Shown in pieces: positions 26,555-35,919 of a stretch of DNA of 64,000 nucleotides. Made by a program: the position numbers and the translations under genes. Position 1 is the stretch's first letter, and each line of letters starts with the position of its first letter. This stretch comes from an uncultured Hyphomonadaceae bacterium (GTDB lineage Bacteria > Pseudomonadota > Alphaproteobacteria > Caulobacterales > Hyphomonadaceae). The stretch covers positions 62,001-126,000 of the forward strand of contig CAJXOF010000010.1 in the NCBI GenBank assembly GCA_913057945.1. The letters are read 5' to 3'. The notes beneath the pieces are model-generated. The model was given only the letters and a program-made list of their open reading frames with translations, was not told where the DNA came from and ran no database searches.

Positions 26555-28846
26555 ATGAAATCATACCCCAGGCGTCTGACGTCTTATGCCCCCCAGTCCT
26601 TGCGCAGCAAGATTATTCTGCTTGCTTGCGGCGTGTCCCTGGTGACGTCACTTGCGCTGGGCGTCCTCCTTGTTTTACGAACCACCTCCCTCTCGCATGA
26701 CATGGCCGTGGAAAATGTGGCTCATGAAACCCAGTTGGTTGCTCTGGAATTCAAGCGCGCCTATGACGAGATGATCAATGATGCCTTTGTTGTCTCACGC
26801 ACGCCCCCCATCCAGGGCATGCTGCGAAGTGCGGCCAACAACCAGATCGATCCGCTGGACAGGTCGACGACGGATCAGTGGCGCCAGCGCCTGGAAGACA
26901 TCTTTGTATCAATGATGCGTGAACGGACCACCTACACGCAAATGCGATATATAGGTCTCGACAACAAAGGCAGAGAGCTCGTACGCGTCAACCGGTCCTC
27001 CAATGGGTGGGAGCGGGTCGCGGAGTCACGCCTGCAAGCCAAGTCGGAGGAAGACTATTTCCAGAAAGCGCTGACCCTCTCGCGGGGTGAGGCCTATTTC
27101 TCGAATGTTACCTACAATCGCGAATTTGGAACGCTTGACAGCGATCTCGTCCCCACCCTGCGCGCCATAGTGCCGATCTTTGATTCCAAGGGCAAAATAT
27201 TCGGCATGGTAGTGATCAACGCCGATTACAGCGCCATGCTCCGAGAACGGTTTGACGTCATACAATTGAAACGCAATATCATCGTTTCCAATGAAGCCGG
27301 CGATTATATGGAGCAGCATGCGGACGGATCGGTCGCAGCATTTCAGTATAATACGGAAGGGTCGAGCGATCGCGCACAATTGCTCGCAGCGCTTCGCCCA
27401 AAGCGCGAAGATCATGATTCGGCATGGCTGCAGAACACAGAAAATGATCTGATCTATTCGGCAAGACTACCGATAAGCCAGCGCCTGGATGATTCTCACC
27501 TGATCATATCTATCCGTGTCCCACATAGCGAGTTGATGACGGGCGTAATGCGCATCCGGAACGAAGGGGCCTTGCTTGCCTTGTTGCTGATCGGAGTGTC
27601 ACTCGGCGGGGCTGCCTGGGCATCAACACGGCTGACCGCACCCTTGCTGGCGATGACCACATCCATCCGGCAAGCGAGATTGTCTGGCGGCGTACCCGCG
27701 CTGGCGATCGAGCGCGCTGACGAAATCGGAGAGCTGGCGGGAGCATTTCAGGGATTGGCGCAAGACCTGAAAGGGGCCGAAGCGCGGGTTCGGGCCATTT
27801 TTGACAATGTGCTTGATGGCATATTTTCAACCGACGAACAGGGAATGATCCAGGATTTCAGTCCGTCTTCCGAGCGAATATTCGGCGCCTCTCATGAGGA
27901 CATCACCGGACGGAACATTGGGTTGCTGATGCCGGAATCGATTCTTACCGACTATGAACCGTTTTTGAGTTCGGATCATAAACCCTCCCCTGGCATTGTG
28001 GTCGGGGTCACCCGTGAATCGGAAGGCCGCCGCCTGGATGGCTCCACCTTCCCCATGGAGATCTCGCTGAGCAAGGTCGATGCCGGAGGTCAGGTCATGT
28101 TCATCGGAATCGTCCGGGATATTACAGAGCGCAAACAGATGGAGACTCTCAAGAGTGAGTTCGTCTCTACCGTGAACCATGAGCTGCGAACTCCCCTGAC
28201 CTCGATCCAGGCCTCGCTTGGCATTTTGCAAAAACTGCTACGCGGAAAAGTCGGACCCAAGGAAGAGCGCCTGCTGGACATTTCCCTACTGAGCACTGAG
28301 AGACTGGGGCGCCTGGTCAATGACATTCTGGATGTCGAGAAAATCGCTGCAGGGAAAATGGAGTTCTATCCCGAGGTCTGTGACATGAAGGGGTTGGTGA
28401 CGGACATTGTGGAGCGTCACCAGAGTCTGGCGGAGAAATATGGTGTCACCTTCCAGCTGAAGGCAGATATTCCGGTAACCTACAGTCTGGTGGATCCCTC
28501 CCGTTTCAATCAGGCACTCGTCAATCTTCTCTCCAACGCAGCCAAATTTTCGCCGGACGGTGAAGCCGTCATCATTGAGATCATGGAACAGGCAAATGAC
28601 CGGATCCAGATATCGGTGTCTGACAAGGGGCCCGGCATTCCGGCCTCGTTTCGGGACAAGATATTCCAGAGGTTTGCCCAAGCTGACGGGTCAGCCACCC
28701 GTATGGCCGGTGGGTCCGGCCTGGGCCTGAACATAACTAAATCAATTGTGGAATCCCTAGGCGGAGAAATTACTTATGATAGCGTGGAGGGCCACGGTGC
28801 CACTTTCAGGTTGAACTTTCCTACGTGCACACCTTCGACGAAATAA
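26555..28846 (+). CDS. Membrane sensor histidine kinase (Cache-like, HAMP, PAS)
   Basis: 763-residue hybrid of sensing and kinase modules. A first membrane helix (IILLACGVSLVTSLALGVLL, about 19-38) is followed by a periplasmic sensor of about 280 residues, which resembles Cache-type domains (MRYIGLDNKGRELVRVN). Then come a second helix (ALLALLLIGVSLGGAAW), HAMP, a PAS domain (IFDNVLDGIFSTDEQG), HisKA with the phospho-accepting His in VNHELRTPL, and HATPase_c with NLLSNAAKFS, DKGPGIP and GGSGLGLNI. A response-regulator gene starts 11 bp after its stop and is the likely partner. The start at 26555 places the membrane helix near the N-terminus; an ATG at 26498 is an alternative. Confidence 0.9.
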   Translation: MKSYPRRLTSYAPQSLRSKIILLACGVSLVTSLALGVLLVLRTTSLSHDMAVENVAHETQLVALEFKRAYDEMINDAFVVSRTPPIQGMLRSAANNQIDPLDRSTTDQWRQRLEDIFVSMMRERTTYTQMRYIGLDNKGRELVRVNRSSNGWERVAESRLQAKSEEDYFQKALTLSRGEAYFSNVTYNREFGTLDSDLVPTLRAIVPIFDSKGKIFGMVVINADYSAMLRERFDVIQLKRNIIVSNEAGDYMEQHADGSVAAFQYNTEGSSDRAQLLAALRPKREDHDSAWLQNTENDLIYSARLPISQRLDDSHLIISIRVPHSELMTGVMRIRNEGALLALLLIGVSLGGAAWASTRLTAPLLAMTTSIRQARLSGGVPALAIERADEIGELAGAFQGLAQDLKGAEARVRAIFDNVLDGIFSTDEQGMIQDFSPSSERIFGASHEDITGRNIGLLMPESILTDYEPFLSSDHKPSPGIVVGVTRESEGRRLDGSTFPMEISLSKVDAGGQVMFIGIVRDITERKQMETLKSEFVSTVNHELRTPLTSIQASLGILQKLLRGKVGPKEERLLDISLLSTERLGRLVNDILDVEKIAAGKMEFYPEVCDMKGLVTDIVERHQSLAEKYGVTFQLKADIPVTYSLVDPSRFNQALVNLLSNAAKFSPDGEAVIIEIMEQANDRIQISVSDKGPGIPASFRDKIFQRFAQADGSATRMAGGSGLGLNITKSIVESLGGEITYDSVEGHGATFRLNFPTCTPSTK

Positions 28847-28857
28847 GGAGACGGCAG

Positions 28858-29253
28858 ATGGCAAAGGGCCTGAACAAGATATTATTTGTTGAAGACGATC
28901 CGATGGTCGCAGAACTGGCGGTCATGGCACTAGAGGAGTTTGGCGGATTGGAGCTGAATCACTGCATAAGCGGCGCAGACGCCGTGGCGCAATTTCATGA
29001 TTTTGCTCCCGATATGTTGCTGCTTGACGTCATGATGCCGGAAATGGATGGCCCCGAAACACTTCGTCGTATCCGCGCGCTTCCCAATGGTGCAGCGGTT
29101 CCAGCCGTCTTCATGACAGCGAAATCCCAAGCCCATGAGCAGGAAGCCTATCTTCAGCTTGGCGCCATCGGGGTTATTCCCAAGCCCTTCGATCCCCTGA
29201 CCTTGTCAGATAAGCTGGTTGAATATTGGCAACAGGATTCCTCGGCAGACTAG
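28858..29253 (+). CDS. Single-domain response regulator
   Basis: 131-residue CheY-like receiver with no output domain. The acidic pocket (VEDDP), phosphorylation site (LLLDVMMPEMDG), Thr switch (VFMTAKS) and conserved Lys (PKPFDP) are all present. AAGGAGA precedes the ATG, and the gene is 11 bp behind the kinase gene. It probably acts by protein contact or phosphorelay rather than on DNA. Confidence 0.9.
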   Translation: MAKGLNKILFVEDDPMVAELAVMALEEFGGLELNHCISGADAVAQFHDFAPDMLLLDVMMPEMDGPETLRRIRALPNGAAVPAVFMTAKSQAHEQEAYLQLGAIGVIPKPFDPLTLSDKLVEYWQQDSSAD

Positions 29254-29388
29254 GAAGAGTTACCGGACGCTCATTAATTGCTGAGGACTAGGGCAAGGTA
29301 CGTATCGTGAAGCAACTGCGAGATTGCCCATCCCAGCCAGGTCCCGATATTTTTACTCAGATTCAGAAGGCGCAGGCCCCTGCAAGGA

Positions 29389-30480
29389 TCAAATGAACTC
29401 GACGTCCAGATGCGTCCGGGTTCTCGACACCACTTTGCAGGAAACTGTGAGCTTATCGGACCGAATAAGCAGGTGAAACGCATCTGGGACATTCATGGTT
29501 GTCACAAGGTCCAGGCCTGCTCCCGTCTGTCCCAGCGAACGAACCGTACAATCGATCGAGGCATGCGTACCTGAAAAGGCGATCTGACCGGCCTTAAGCA
29601 CCCTCCGCCTGACGACCCTGTCCACGCGGTCGCCTGCGCCCCAGACCATGCAGCGATTTCGGCCAGTTTGCTTTGCCTGATACATCGCCGTATCCGCGCG
29701 GGCCAGCAAAGTGGACAGGTCGTAGGTTCGGTCTGACTGGGTGGCCACGCCAAAACTCGAGGTGACGGCCACCGTCGAATCCTTGAAGTTGAAACGCATC
29801 GCGCCGATGGCCGTGCGGAGTTTCTCGGCCACCATGACCGCGTTTTTTTCATCCGTTTCTGGAAGCAGGATGGCAAATTCCTCTCCTCCGAGACGACCGA
29901 AGACGTCGCTTTGGCGAAGATATGTGCGACACGTTTCCGCGAGCGCCTTCAAGACCTTGTCACCCGCATGGTGACCATAGGAATCATTGATGGATTTAAA
30001 GTGATCGACGTCGAAATACACCAAGGTGAGCGGGTGCCGGTGCCGGGTACAGAGTTGGGTCAGCCGCTCGGCCTCATTCTCGAAAGCCCGGCGCGTGAGC
30101 AAACCGGTTAGTCCGTCACTCAGGGCCAGCCGTCTCAATTCATAGAAATCCGTTACCACCCGCGCCACATCTTCCAGCGCTTGCAGCTGACTGGGGGGCA
30201 AGTCTCGCTCGGAGGAATCGAGCGCCGATATCGTTCCGATGATCTCATCGTTCACCGAATGAATTGGCACGCCCGCGTAGAATTTGACGTCACTGTAAAT
30301 CTCATCGGGATCAAGACCTGTCGACGCTTTCAGCCATCTCTGCTCCCCGTCGGTGACCATGATCGTGGTGGATTCAACACCCAACATATTACGAAGCAGC
30401 GAAACGATGTTCTCGAAGAATTCATCAGCCGGCGCGTAGAGCGTTTGACGCTCCGAGTGGGAGGGAGGCAAAGGCTCCAT
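29389..30480 (-). CDS. Diguanylate cyclase with shortened GAF, GGDEF and PilZ domains
   Basis: 363-residue predicted c-di-GMP synthase. The N-terminal GAF-like segment (about 20-115) runs straight from STGLDPDEIYSD to VKFYAGVPIH, lacking about 35 residues of the usual GAF middle. The GGDEF domain (about 118-285) has DGLTGLLTRRAFE, YFDVDHFKSIND, the active-site GGEEF and DTAMYQAKQTGRN; RxxD upstream of GGEEF is not obvious. A C-terminal PilZ-like part starts RRRVLKAGQIAF, with DCTVRSLGQTGAGL. Synthesis and product sensing may thus sit in one chain. An in-frame GTG at 30498 adds six residues without a ribosome-binding site. Confidence 0.85.
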   Translation of the reverse strand: MEPLPPSHSERQTLYAPADEFFENIVSLLRNMLGVESTTIMVTDGEQRWLKASTGLDPDEIYSDVKFYAGVPIHSVNDEIIGTISALDSSERDLPPSQLQALEDVARVVTDFYELRRLALSDGLTGLLTRRAFENEAERLTQLCTRHRHPLTLVYFDVDHFKSINDSYGHHAGDKVLKALAETCRTYLRQSDVFGRLGGEEFAILLPETDEKNAVMVAEKLRTAIGAMRFNFKDSTVAVTSSFGVATQSDRTYDLSTLLARADTAMYQAKQTGRNRCMVWGAGDRVDRVVRRRVLKAGQIAFSGTHASIDCTVRSLGQTGAGLDLVTTMNVPDAFHLLIRSDKLTVSCKVVSRTRTHLDVEFI

Positions 30481-30899
30481 AACTTTAGAAAACCACACTG
30501 GGTTGAGTTAACAAGAACACGCTTGCCGAACCGGATTGAGTAATCATTACCATTCAGCCCACGCAATGTGCTGACCACCCTGCGATCTCAGTCACACCGC
30601 ACGATACCTGTATAAGTACGGACTACGCGGCAAAACGGTTCCATATACGACTGCAAATAAGGCGTTCCTCACAAGACCAAGACTTCCAAATCGCTGCGCC
30701 AAACCGACGCCGCCAGCGTGGTTGTGGGCGCTACACCAAAAGATGCCGGCCCATTTCTGACATGCGCACAATTGATCGCGGCAAAATGCCTGAGCTTTAA
30801 GGATGGTTTAAGTTGATGCGTCGATTTGGGTCATTCCGTAAACCATATATCAGCCAAAGTTCGGCATGATTGAGCTTAAGGCGAAGTAGGATAAGTACC
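30481..30899. other. Intergenic region, nothing recognised
   Basis: About 420 bp between the divergent cyclase and response-regulator genes. It presumably contains both promoters. I find no coding sequence, repeat or RNA structure I can support. Confidence 0.4.
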
Positions 30900-31307
30900 A
30901 TGGCAATAGATAGAATTCTTGTCGTTGACGATGACCGCATGTTGAGGACTCTTCTCGTGCACAAACTCTCGCGTCTGGGCTGCCGGATCGATCAGGCCGA
31001 GAATGGCCGCGGTGCACTCGAGCGCGTTAAAAGTGACCCGCCGGGCTTGATTATCCTCGATGCCATGATGCCCGTCATGGATGGTCACGAAACGCTACGC
31101 CAGCTGAAATCCGATCCTGAAACAGCTCACATTCCGGTCTTCATGCTCACCGCACGTCGGGGCGAAACTGACATGGAAGACGCGCTTCAGCTCGGCGCTG
31201 CAGACTATGTGTCAAAGCCGTTCAACCCGGATGACCTCGTCGTACGGATCGCGCGTTTCGTACTTGCGCAGTTTGACGAAAAGCCTCAGGCGCAGAATAT
31301 CGGCTGA
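30900..31307 (+). CDS. Single-domain response regulator
   Basis: 135-residue CheY/DivK-like receiver: VVDDDRM acidic pocket, IILDAMMPVMDG phosphorylation site, FMLTARRG switch and SKPFNPDD lysine. No output domain follows. It is divergent from the cyclase gene and has no kinase in its own transcript. It may share the membrane kinase at 26.6 kb or belong to another relay. Confidence 0.9.
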   Translation: MAIDRILVVDDDRMLRTLLVHKLSRLGCRIDQAENGRGALERVKSDPPGLIILDAMMPVMDGHETLRQLKSDPETAHIPVFMLTARRGETDMEDALQLGAADYVSKPFNPDDLVVRIARFVLAQFDEKPQAQNIG

Positions 31308-31793
31308 TTAACCGCCTGGTCCATATTCAAATTTCCCTTTCATGTCGCACGGTCAATAGTACGACACTGGCACCTGTATGCGGACCGGGGTATCAGACAC
31401 GCTTTCAACGCTTGCGCCTCAGATGCTCAAACAGCCCCGAAAATCCGGCAGGTGGTATTGCGCCGCCACATGATTTCCTTTGAATCCCTCACATCTACAA
31501 ATCCTTGTGTACCTGACGCATAGATCCACAATGCGGTCTCAAGTTCTCACAAGGCCGCTCCTGGGTATTCCCTGCTTTTTCGGGTCTGGCGCCCGGCAGT
31601 TCATGAATGGCGTCCAGGCCGACAGTCTGCTCATGCCAGAACCACTCGTTGTATGACGTGGATCCATATGTCTTCCTTGCGCTATAGCAGACGCCTGCAT
31701 CATCGGATGGCAAGCGATGCGTCAGGAACCAAATCTCATGGTTGAGAGTTGAAACCTATAGCATCCGCAATCGAGATAAGATGGAGGTTCGTG
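31308..31793. other. Intergenic region, nothing recognised
   Basis: About 485 bp before the coupled five-gene operon, probably including its promoter. A 72-codon open frame on the minus strand (31495-31713) has no family likeness or good ribosome-binding site. Confidence 0.4.
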
Positions 31794-32099
31794 ATGTCCG
31801 ACCCGCAAGACCATTTCGAGCCTTACTTTGAAGAATTGCAGGATCACTGGTCGGGGAATGACCAAATTACACACGTAGTTTACGAGATGGCGGGCCGTGT
31901 CAGTAAGGTAAAAGTGAAGGCACATTTGCAGGCGTCGCTGGCAAGCATTCGCAAGCACAAGGTCTCCGCCAGAACACTGGATAAATCAGAGGCTGCCGAC
32001 AAGCGCGCCGAAATCACCAGGGACATATATGCTTGTGATCACATGTCTGCGCTCGCCGAGCACAGCCGCAACCTGGATGCGCTTGAGAGGACTTCGTGA
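31794..32099 (+). CDS. Small uncharacterised protein leading the GT2/PIG-L operon
   Basis: 101 residues, soluble and mostly helical by composition, with no signal peptide or membrane segment. I do not recognise its family. GGAGG eight bases before the ATG supports this start. Its stop overlaps the GTG start of the glycosyltransferase gene (GTGA), so it is translated with the pathway behind it and may be a partner or regulator. The start of the operon transcript is probably just upstream. Confidence 0.7.
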   Translation: MSDPQDHFEPYFEELQDHWSGNDQITHVVYEMAGRVSKVKVKAHLQASLASIRKHKVSARTLDKSEAADKRAEITRDIYACDHMSALAEHSRNLDALERTS

Positions 32100-33127
32100 A
32101 TTCGTCCTCGTTCGGCCCGATCGCCATTGGCATTCCTGTCCGAAATGAAGCCCGGCGGCTCACTCGCCTGCTGGACGCCCTCGCGGAGCAGACACTCGGA
32201 CCCAATGCCTTTACCGCGTGCTTCCTGCTTGATGGGTGTACGGATGAAAGCCTCACAATTCTATCGGACCGCGCAGGGGGCTTACCTTTCCAAATGCATG
32301 TGGAAACCCTTCCCCGCAGTGCGCCCAATGCGGGTCGCGCGCGTTCTGCGGCGATGCGGCTTTGCCTGTCACGGCTGGGTCAGGCTGAGGAGGCACTCTT
32401 GCTCACAACAGACGCGGATTCTGTACCCGCACATGATTGGGTGGAAATGAATTGCCGGTCCCTGCAGACTGTCGATCTTGTAGCTGGCCATATAATTCGC
32501 AAGGGACGACGCGCCGGGACTTGGCGCACACGTCTGGAAGATTATCAATTTGAGCTACACCGTTTCCGGCGCACGCTCGACCCCATCAACCATGATCCTG
32601 CTCCAAGCCATCCCTCTCTCGGCGGCGCCAGTCTCGCATTTCGCGCTTCAGTCTATCGGGAGCTCGGCGGTTTTCTCGATCTTGCGCACGGCGAAGACAC
32701 AGCGCTCGCCGAAACAGCAAGGCGACAGAATTATCTGGTGAGGCAAGATGGGCGCGTTAGGGTCCTGACGTCAGGCCGCACGATAGGACGCGCGCCAGAC
32801 GGGCTTGCCCATGAACTCAGGTCGCAACTCCCACATAAAGCGCCGCCCAATGTACCAAATCCTGTCCGATTGGCGCAGCACTACCGAAAACAGGCCGCCT
32901 TGCGCTACGCCTTTGAAGCAAATTGTATGAGTCCCGTGGCGCAACAGTTTAATTTGTGTCCGGATCATCTAAACCAAGCCGCAACAATCGTCAGGACCAG
33001 CGATGCCTTTGTCGAAACGATAGCGCCCCTCAATGCCGCAGACCAGAACGATGTTATCCCCCTGCCGCAGGCCGAACGCGTCCTGAGTGCACTTTGGGCC
33101 AAGGATGCAGATCGGGCTGTCGCTTGA
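32096..33127 (+). CDS. GT2-family glycosyltransferase
   Basis: 343-residue GT-A-fold transferase. The N-terminal IPVRNEARRLTRLLDAL nucleotide-binding start, LLDGCTDES and a DxD-like TTDADSVPAHDWV are visible; HGEDTALAETARR may contain the catalytic base region. No clear membrane helices are seen, so it should act at the cytosolic side. GTG start. It overlaps both neighbours by one to four bases, making a tight coupled set with an acyl-CoA-dehydrogenase-like protein, a PIG-L deacetylase and a methyltransferase. Donor and acceptor are unknown. Confidence 0.88.
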   Translation: MNSSSFGPIAIGIPVRNEARRLTRLLDALAEQTLGPNAFTACFLLDGCTDESLTILSDRAGGLPFQMHVETLPRSAPNAGRARSAAMRLCLSRLGQAEEALLLTTDADSVPAHDWVEMNCRSLQTVDLVAGHIIRKGRRAGTWRTRLEDYQFELHRFRRTLDPINHDPAPSHPSLGGASLAFRASVYRELGGFLDLAHGEDTALAETARRQNYLVRQDGRVRVLTSGRTIGRAPDGLAHELRSQLPHKAPPNVPNPVRLAQHYRKQAALRYAFEANCMSPVAQQFNLCPDHLNQAATIVRTSDAFVETIAPLNAADQNDVIPLPQAERVLSALWAKDADRAVA

Positions 33128-34149
33128 TGACTCGGTCATTGTCTGCATCTGCCCTGAACGCACCTCATACACCCTTCCCGGCCCTCGGTGAGAATTTCCG
33201 CCTATGGCTGCAGGGCATCGATTGGACCCAAAGCGAGAAGGGAGACAATCTTGCCCTGCTTCGTATCCTCTACGCCGCTGGCCGGCAAAGCCTGCCCTTT
33301 GCACGGCTTCTGGAAGGACATGTCGACGCCATACAAATTCTGTATCGCACGCTCGGCCAGGCAGATCGGAGTCACGTCGATGCCTTGTTGGAACCAGGGG
33401 CGAGCCTTGGTGTCTGGAACGCGGATTTACCTGGGGCGCCCCTGTCCCTCACCAACGGGACCTTGTCGGGGGGCAAGGCGTTCGCCAGTGGTGCAGGCAT
33501 CCTGTCCCATGCACTCGTCACGCTGGATGCCGGCGACAAGGATCGTGTGCAACTTCTTTTGCTCGATCTCACCAAAGTTCCTCCAGAGATCGACACGACT
33601 TGGTGGAGCGTCATCGGCATGCAGGCCTCAGAGACACATATTGTGCGATGGAACGGAGCCATCAGCCAACCAGACTGGAAGGTTGGCGAACCTGGCGATT
33701 ACGAAAAAGAGCCTTGGTTCAGTGGTGGAGCGTTACGCTTCGTGACCGTGCAGGCGGGTGCCATTGCTGCACTTTTTGACGGCGTAAGAGATCATCTCAT
33801 CAAGACCGGGCGTGATCAGGATGTCCATCAGACAGACCGGCTGGCTGAACTCTATGCATGCGCGGATATTTCTGCTGCAGTGGTGCGTGATACTGCAACG
33901 TCCTCAGATGATACCGTGGAGGCCCGTCTGGCAGCAGTCGCCCATGCCCGTACTGTCGTATGCGATCAGGCCCAGCACGCCATACTGCTTGCCCAGCAAT
34001 GTGTCGGCGTCAAATCAATGTTCCGGGACCACCCATTATCGGACATTATTTGCAATCTCATGGTCTATCTGCGCCAACCGGCACCCGACGCTCAGAAACA
34101 GAAGGTTGGGCGTGCCGCAGCAGCGGGGGTTATACAGCCTCAGCTATGA
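33127..34149 (+). CDS. Acyl-CoA-dehydrogenase-like protein
   Basis: 340-residue protein with the overall plan of acyl-CoA dehydrogenases: a helical N-terminal part (LALLRILYAAGRQSLPFARLLEGH), a middle beta region (TLSGGKAFASGAGILSHALV) and a helical C-terminal bundle. It is shorter than typical members (about 380), and I cannot point to a clear catalytic glutamate. The ATG shares a base with the preceding stop (TGATG). Its place in a glycan-type operon suggests desaturation or oxidation of an unusual carrier-bound or glycosidic substrate rather than beta-oxidation. Confidence 0.75.
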   Translation: MTRSLSASALNAPHTPFPALGENFRLWLQGIDWTQSEKGDNLALLRILYAAGRQSLPFARLLEGHVDAIQILYRTLGQADRSHVDALLEPGASLGVWNADLPGAPLSLTNGTLSGGKAFASGAGILSHALVTLDAGDKDRVQLLLLDLTKVPPEIDTTWWSVIGMQASETHIVRWNGAISQPDWKVGEPGDYEKEPWFSGGALRFVTVQAGAIAALFDGVRDHLIKTGRDQDVHQTDRLAELYACADISAAVVRDTATSSDDTVEARLAAVAHARTVVCDQAQHAILLAQQCVGVKSMFRDHPLSDIICNLMVYLRQPAPDAQKQKVGRAAAAGVIQPQL

Positions 34150-34799
34150 ATCCCCTGCCGCTCAAGAACATACGACGGGCGCTGGTCGTGGCACCGCATC
34201 CGGATGATGAGACGATTGGTGCATTCGGCCTGATGCGCCATCTCGTCCGGCATGGGACCAATGTCCGGATTACGGTCGTGACCAATGGGGCGGCCTCCCA
34301 CAATAGCAAGACCTGGCCTGCTGCAAGACTGATAGCCCGCCGGAGACACGAAACCCGGCATGCATTGGCCCGCATCGGTATCCCTCAAACGGCCATCACC
34401 TTTCTCGATTTTCCCGACAGTGGTCTGCAAGATATGTCTCCAACCGGGTTCCGCCGCCTCAAACAGAAACTTGCTCAGGGGCAGGAGCCGGATTTGGTGG
34501 TACGGCCCTCTATCCTTGATTTCCACGCAGATCACAGGATCGTCGCCCGGGCCTGTCAGGACACATGGCCGCGCCGGGTGCATCAGCTCACCTACCTGGT
34601 CTGGCCGGACGCATCGCAGCCTGACAATCCTCCCCGATACAGATTGCCCTTGAAGGACAGCCGATTGATGAAAGCTGCCGCTATTGCAACCTATCGCAGC
34701 CAGACAGGGCTGATCGAGGATGATCCGGAAGGATTTTGCATGGATCGCACGCTTATTCAGAGTCTGGCCGGCCCGAACGAATATTTCGGCATACGATGA
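34146..34799 (+). CDS. PIG-L family deacetylase
   Basis: 217-residue zinc-dependent N-deacetylase of the PIG-L/LmbE family. The metal motif is at the N-terminus (VVAPHPDDETIG) with the second histidine site at LDFHADHR. Family members deacetylate N-acetylglucosamine-type sugars. ATGA overlap with the preceding gene and the next one shows translational coupling. It would act on the product of the adjacent glycosyltransferase. Confidence 0.88.
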   Translation: MNPLPLKNIRRALVVAPHPDDETIGAFGLMRHLVRHGTNVRITVVTNGAASHNSKTWPAARLIARRRHETRHALARIGIPQTAITFLDFPDSGLQDMSPTGFRRLKQKLAQGQEPDLVVRPSILDFHADHRIVARACQDTWPRRVHQLTYLVWPDASQPDNPPRYRLPLKDSRLMKAAAIATYRSQTGLIEDDPEGFCMDRTLIQSLAGPNEYFGIR

Positions 34800-35380
34800 A
34801 ACGCGGGGCGATCTCGTTGGATGATTTTGAACGGAAGTTTGCCGAGAACCCCGATCCGTGGCGAACCTGGAACTCCCGATATGAGCGGGTTAAGCGGGCC
34901 GCTCTGGGACGAGCGGTGGGCACTGGCAAGTATGGGCGCGTCCTCGAACTTGCAGCCGGCAATGGATCGAACACACCCATGCTGGCGGACCATTCGCTCA
35001 GACTGACCTCAACCGAGGGCACCTCCACCGGCGTCCAACTGGTCCGAAAGGCCGCGGGGATGCTTCCACGTGTGAAGGTTTGCCAATTGGCCCTCGCCGA
35101 CAGATTTCCCGACACGAGCTATGACCTGATCGTCATCTCTGAAGTTCTCTATTATCTGTCGGATCAGGATCTGGATGGTCTGGCACTGGAAACTGCGAGA
35201 CGGCTTCGCCCAAACGGAGCGCTTGTCCTGGCTCACCATTGCGAGACCTTTTCTGACGCGGCTCGCTCCGGTCTCAATATTCATCAGGAGTTTTTACGCA
35301 GGATAAATGCGAGATTCACAGTAGAATACCATTATCGTTCCCGCCGTTACGTCCTGCTGCGCGTGCGCCGAATGTCTTGA
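34796..35380 (+). CDS. NodS-like SAM-dependent methyltransferase
   Basis: 194-residue class I methyltransferase with VLELAAGNGSNTPML as the SAM-binding glycine loop, a conserved LIVISEVLYYLSD segment and LVLAHHCE. It resembles the NodS/DUF-type enzymes that N-methylate deacetylated glucosamine. This fits well after a PIG-L deacetylase: deacetylation followed by methylation of the free amine. It is the last gene of the coupled set, with ATGA overlap. Confidence 0.82.
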   Translation: MKRGAISLDDFERKFAENPDPWRTWNSRYERVKRAALGRAVGTGKYGRVLELAAGNGSNTPMLADHSLRLTSTEGTSTGVQLVRKAAGMLPRVKVCQLALADRFPDTSYDLIVISEVLYYLSDQDLDGLALETARRLRPNGALVLAHHCETFSDAARSGLNIHQEFLRRINARFTVEYHYRSRRYVLLRVRRMS

Positions 35381-35487
35381 ATGGATGAGATTGCGCGTCA
35401 GATGGGGAATAATTCTTTGAAACGGGAACTTACCGGAGAATACGGCGGTTGAGTCCCTTTCCTCGCTTGTTCAAAGAGAGTTTGGGA

Positions 35488-35919
35488 ATGCGATTTCTGC
35501 GCGGTTTCACCCACAAATATCTGCTTGCTGTGGTTATGATCGGTGTGGCCGCGTGTGGGCTGCCAGTAGACCCCCGCCATACCACGGACACGGTTAGGGG
35601 TGGGACGCTTCGTGCCGGGCTGGTCGGCGATCAGGCTCAGATGGAATTTGATACAGCCCAGCTCAAGTCGCTGGCTCAAACCAGACAGGCAGAGCTTCAT
35701 GTTGTGAAGGGGACTACGGATGAACTGATTGAGCTTCTTTCCAAAGGTGAACTGGATGTGGTCGCCTCTCTCCCAAAAAAGACGCCCTATCGCAAGCAGG
35801 TGGGACTCACGCAGACCTTTGCCCATCCTGGTTGGCCGAAGCCGCGAGTCTGGGCCGTTCGCTCCGGCGAAAATGAATGGCTGATTGTACTCAACGATCA
35901 TTTGGGAGACTCAAAATGA
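35488..35919 (+). CDS. Short solute-binding-like lipoprotein
   Basis: 143-residue predicted lipoprotein. Its signal and lipobox (VVMIGVAACG) are followed by about 115 residues like one lobe of a family-3 solute-binding protein (GGTLRAGLVGD, LIELLSKGELDVVAS). It lacks the second lobe, so it is half the usual size. An in-frame TTG at 35449 is an alternative start. The stop overlaps the start of the cation-efflux gene (ATGA), suggesting joint function in metal or small-ligand handling. Confidence 0.65.
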   Translation: MRFLRGFTHKYLLAVVMIGVAACGLPVDPRHTTDTVRGGTLRAGLVGDQAQMEFDTAQLKSLAQTRQAELHVVKGTTDELIELLSKGELDVVASLPKKTPYRKQVGLTQTFAHPGWPKPRVWAVRSGENEWLIVLNDHLGDSK

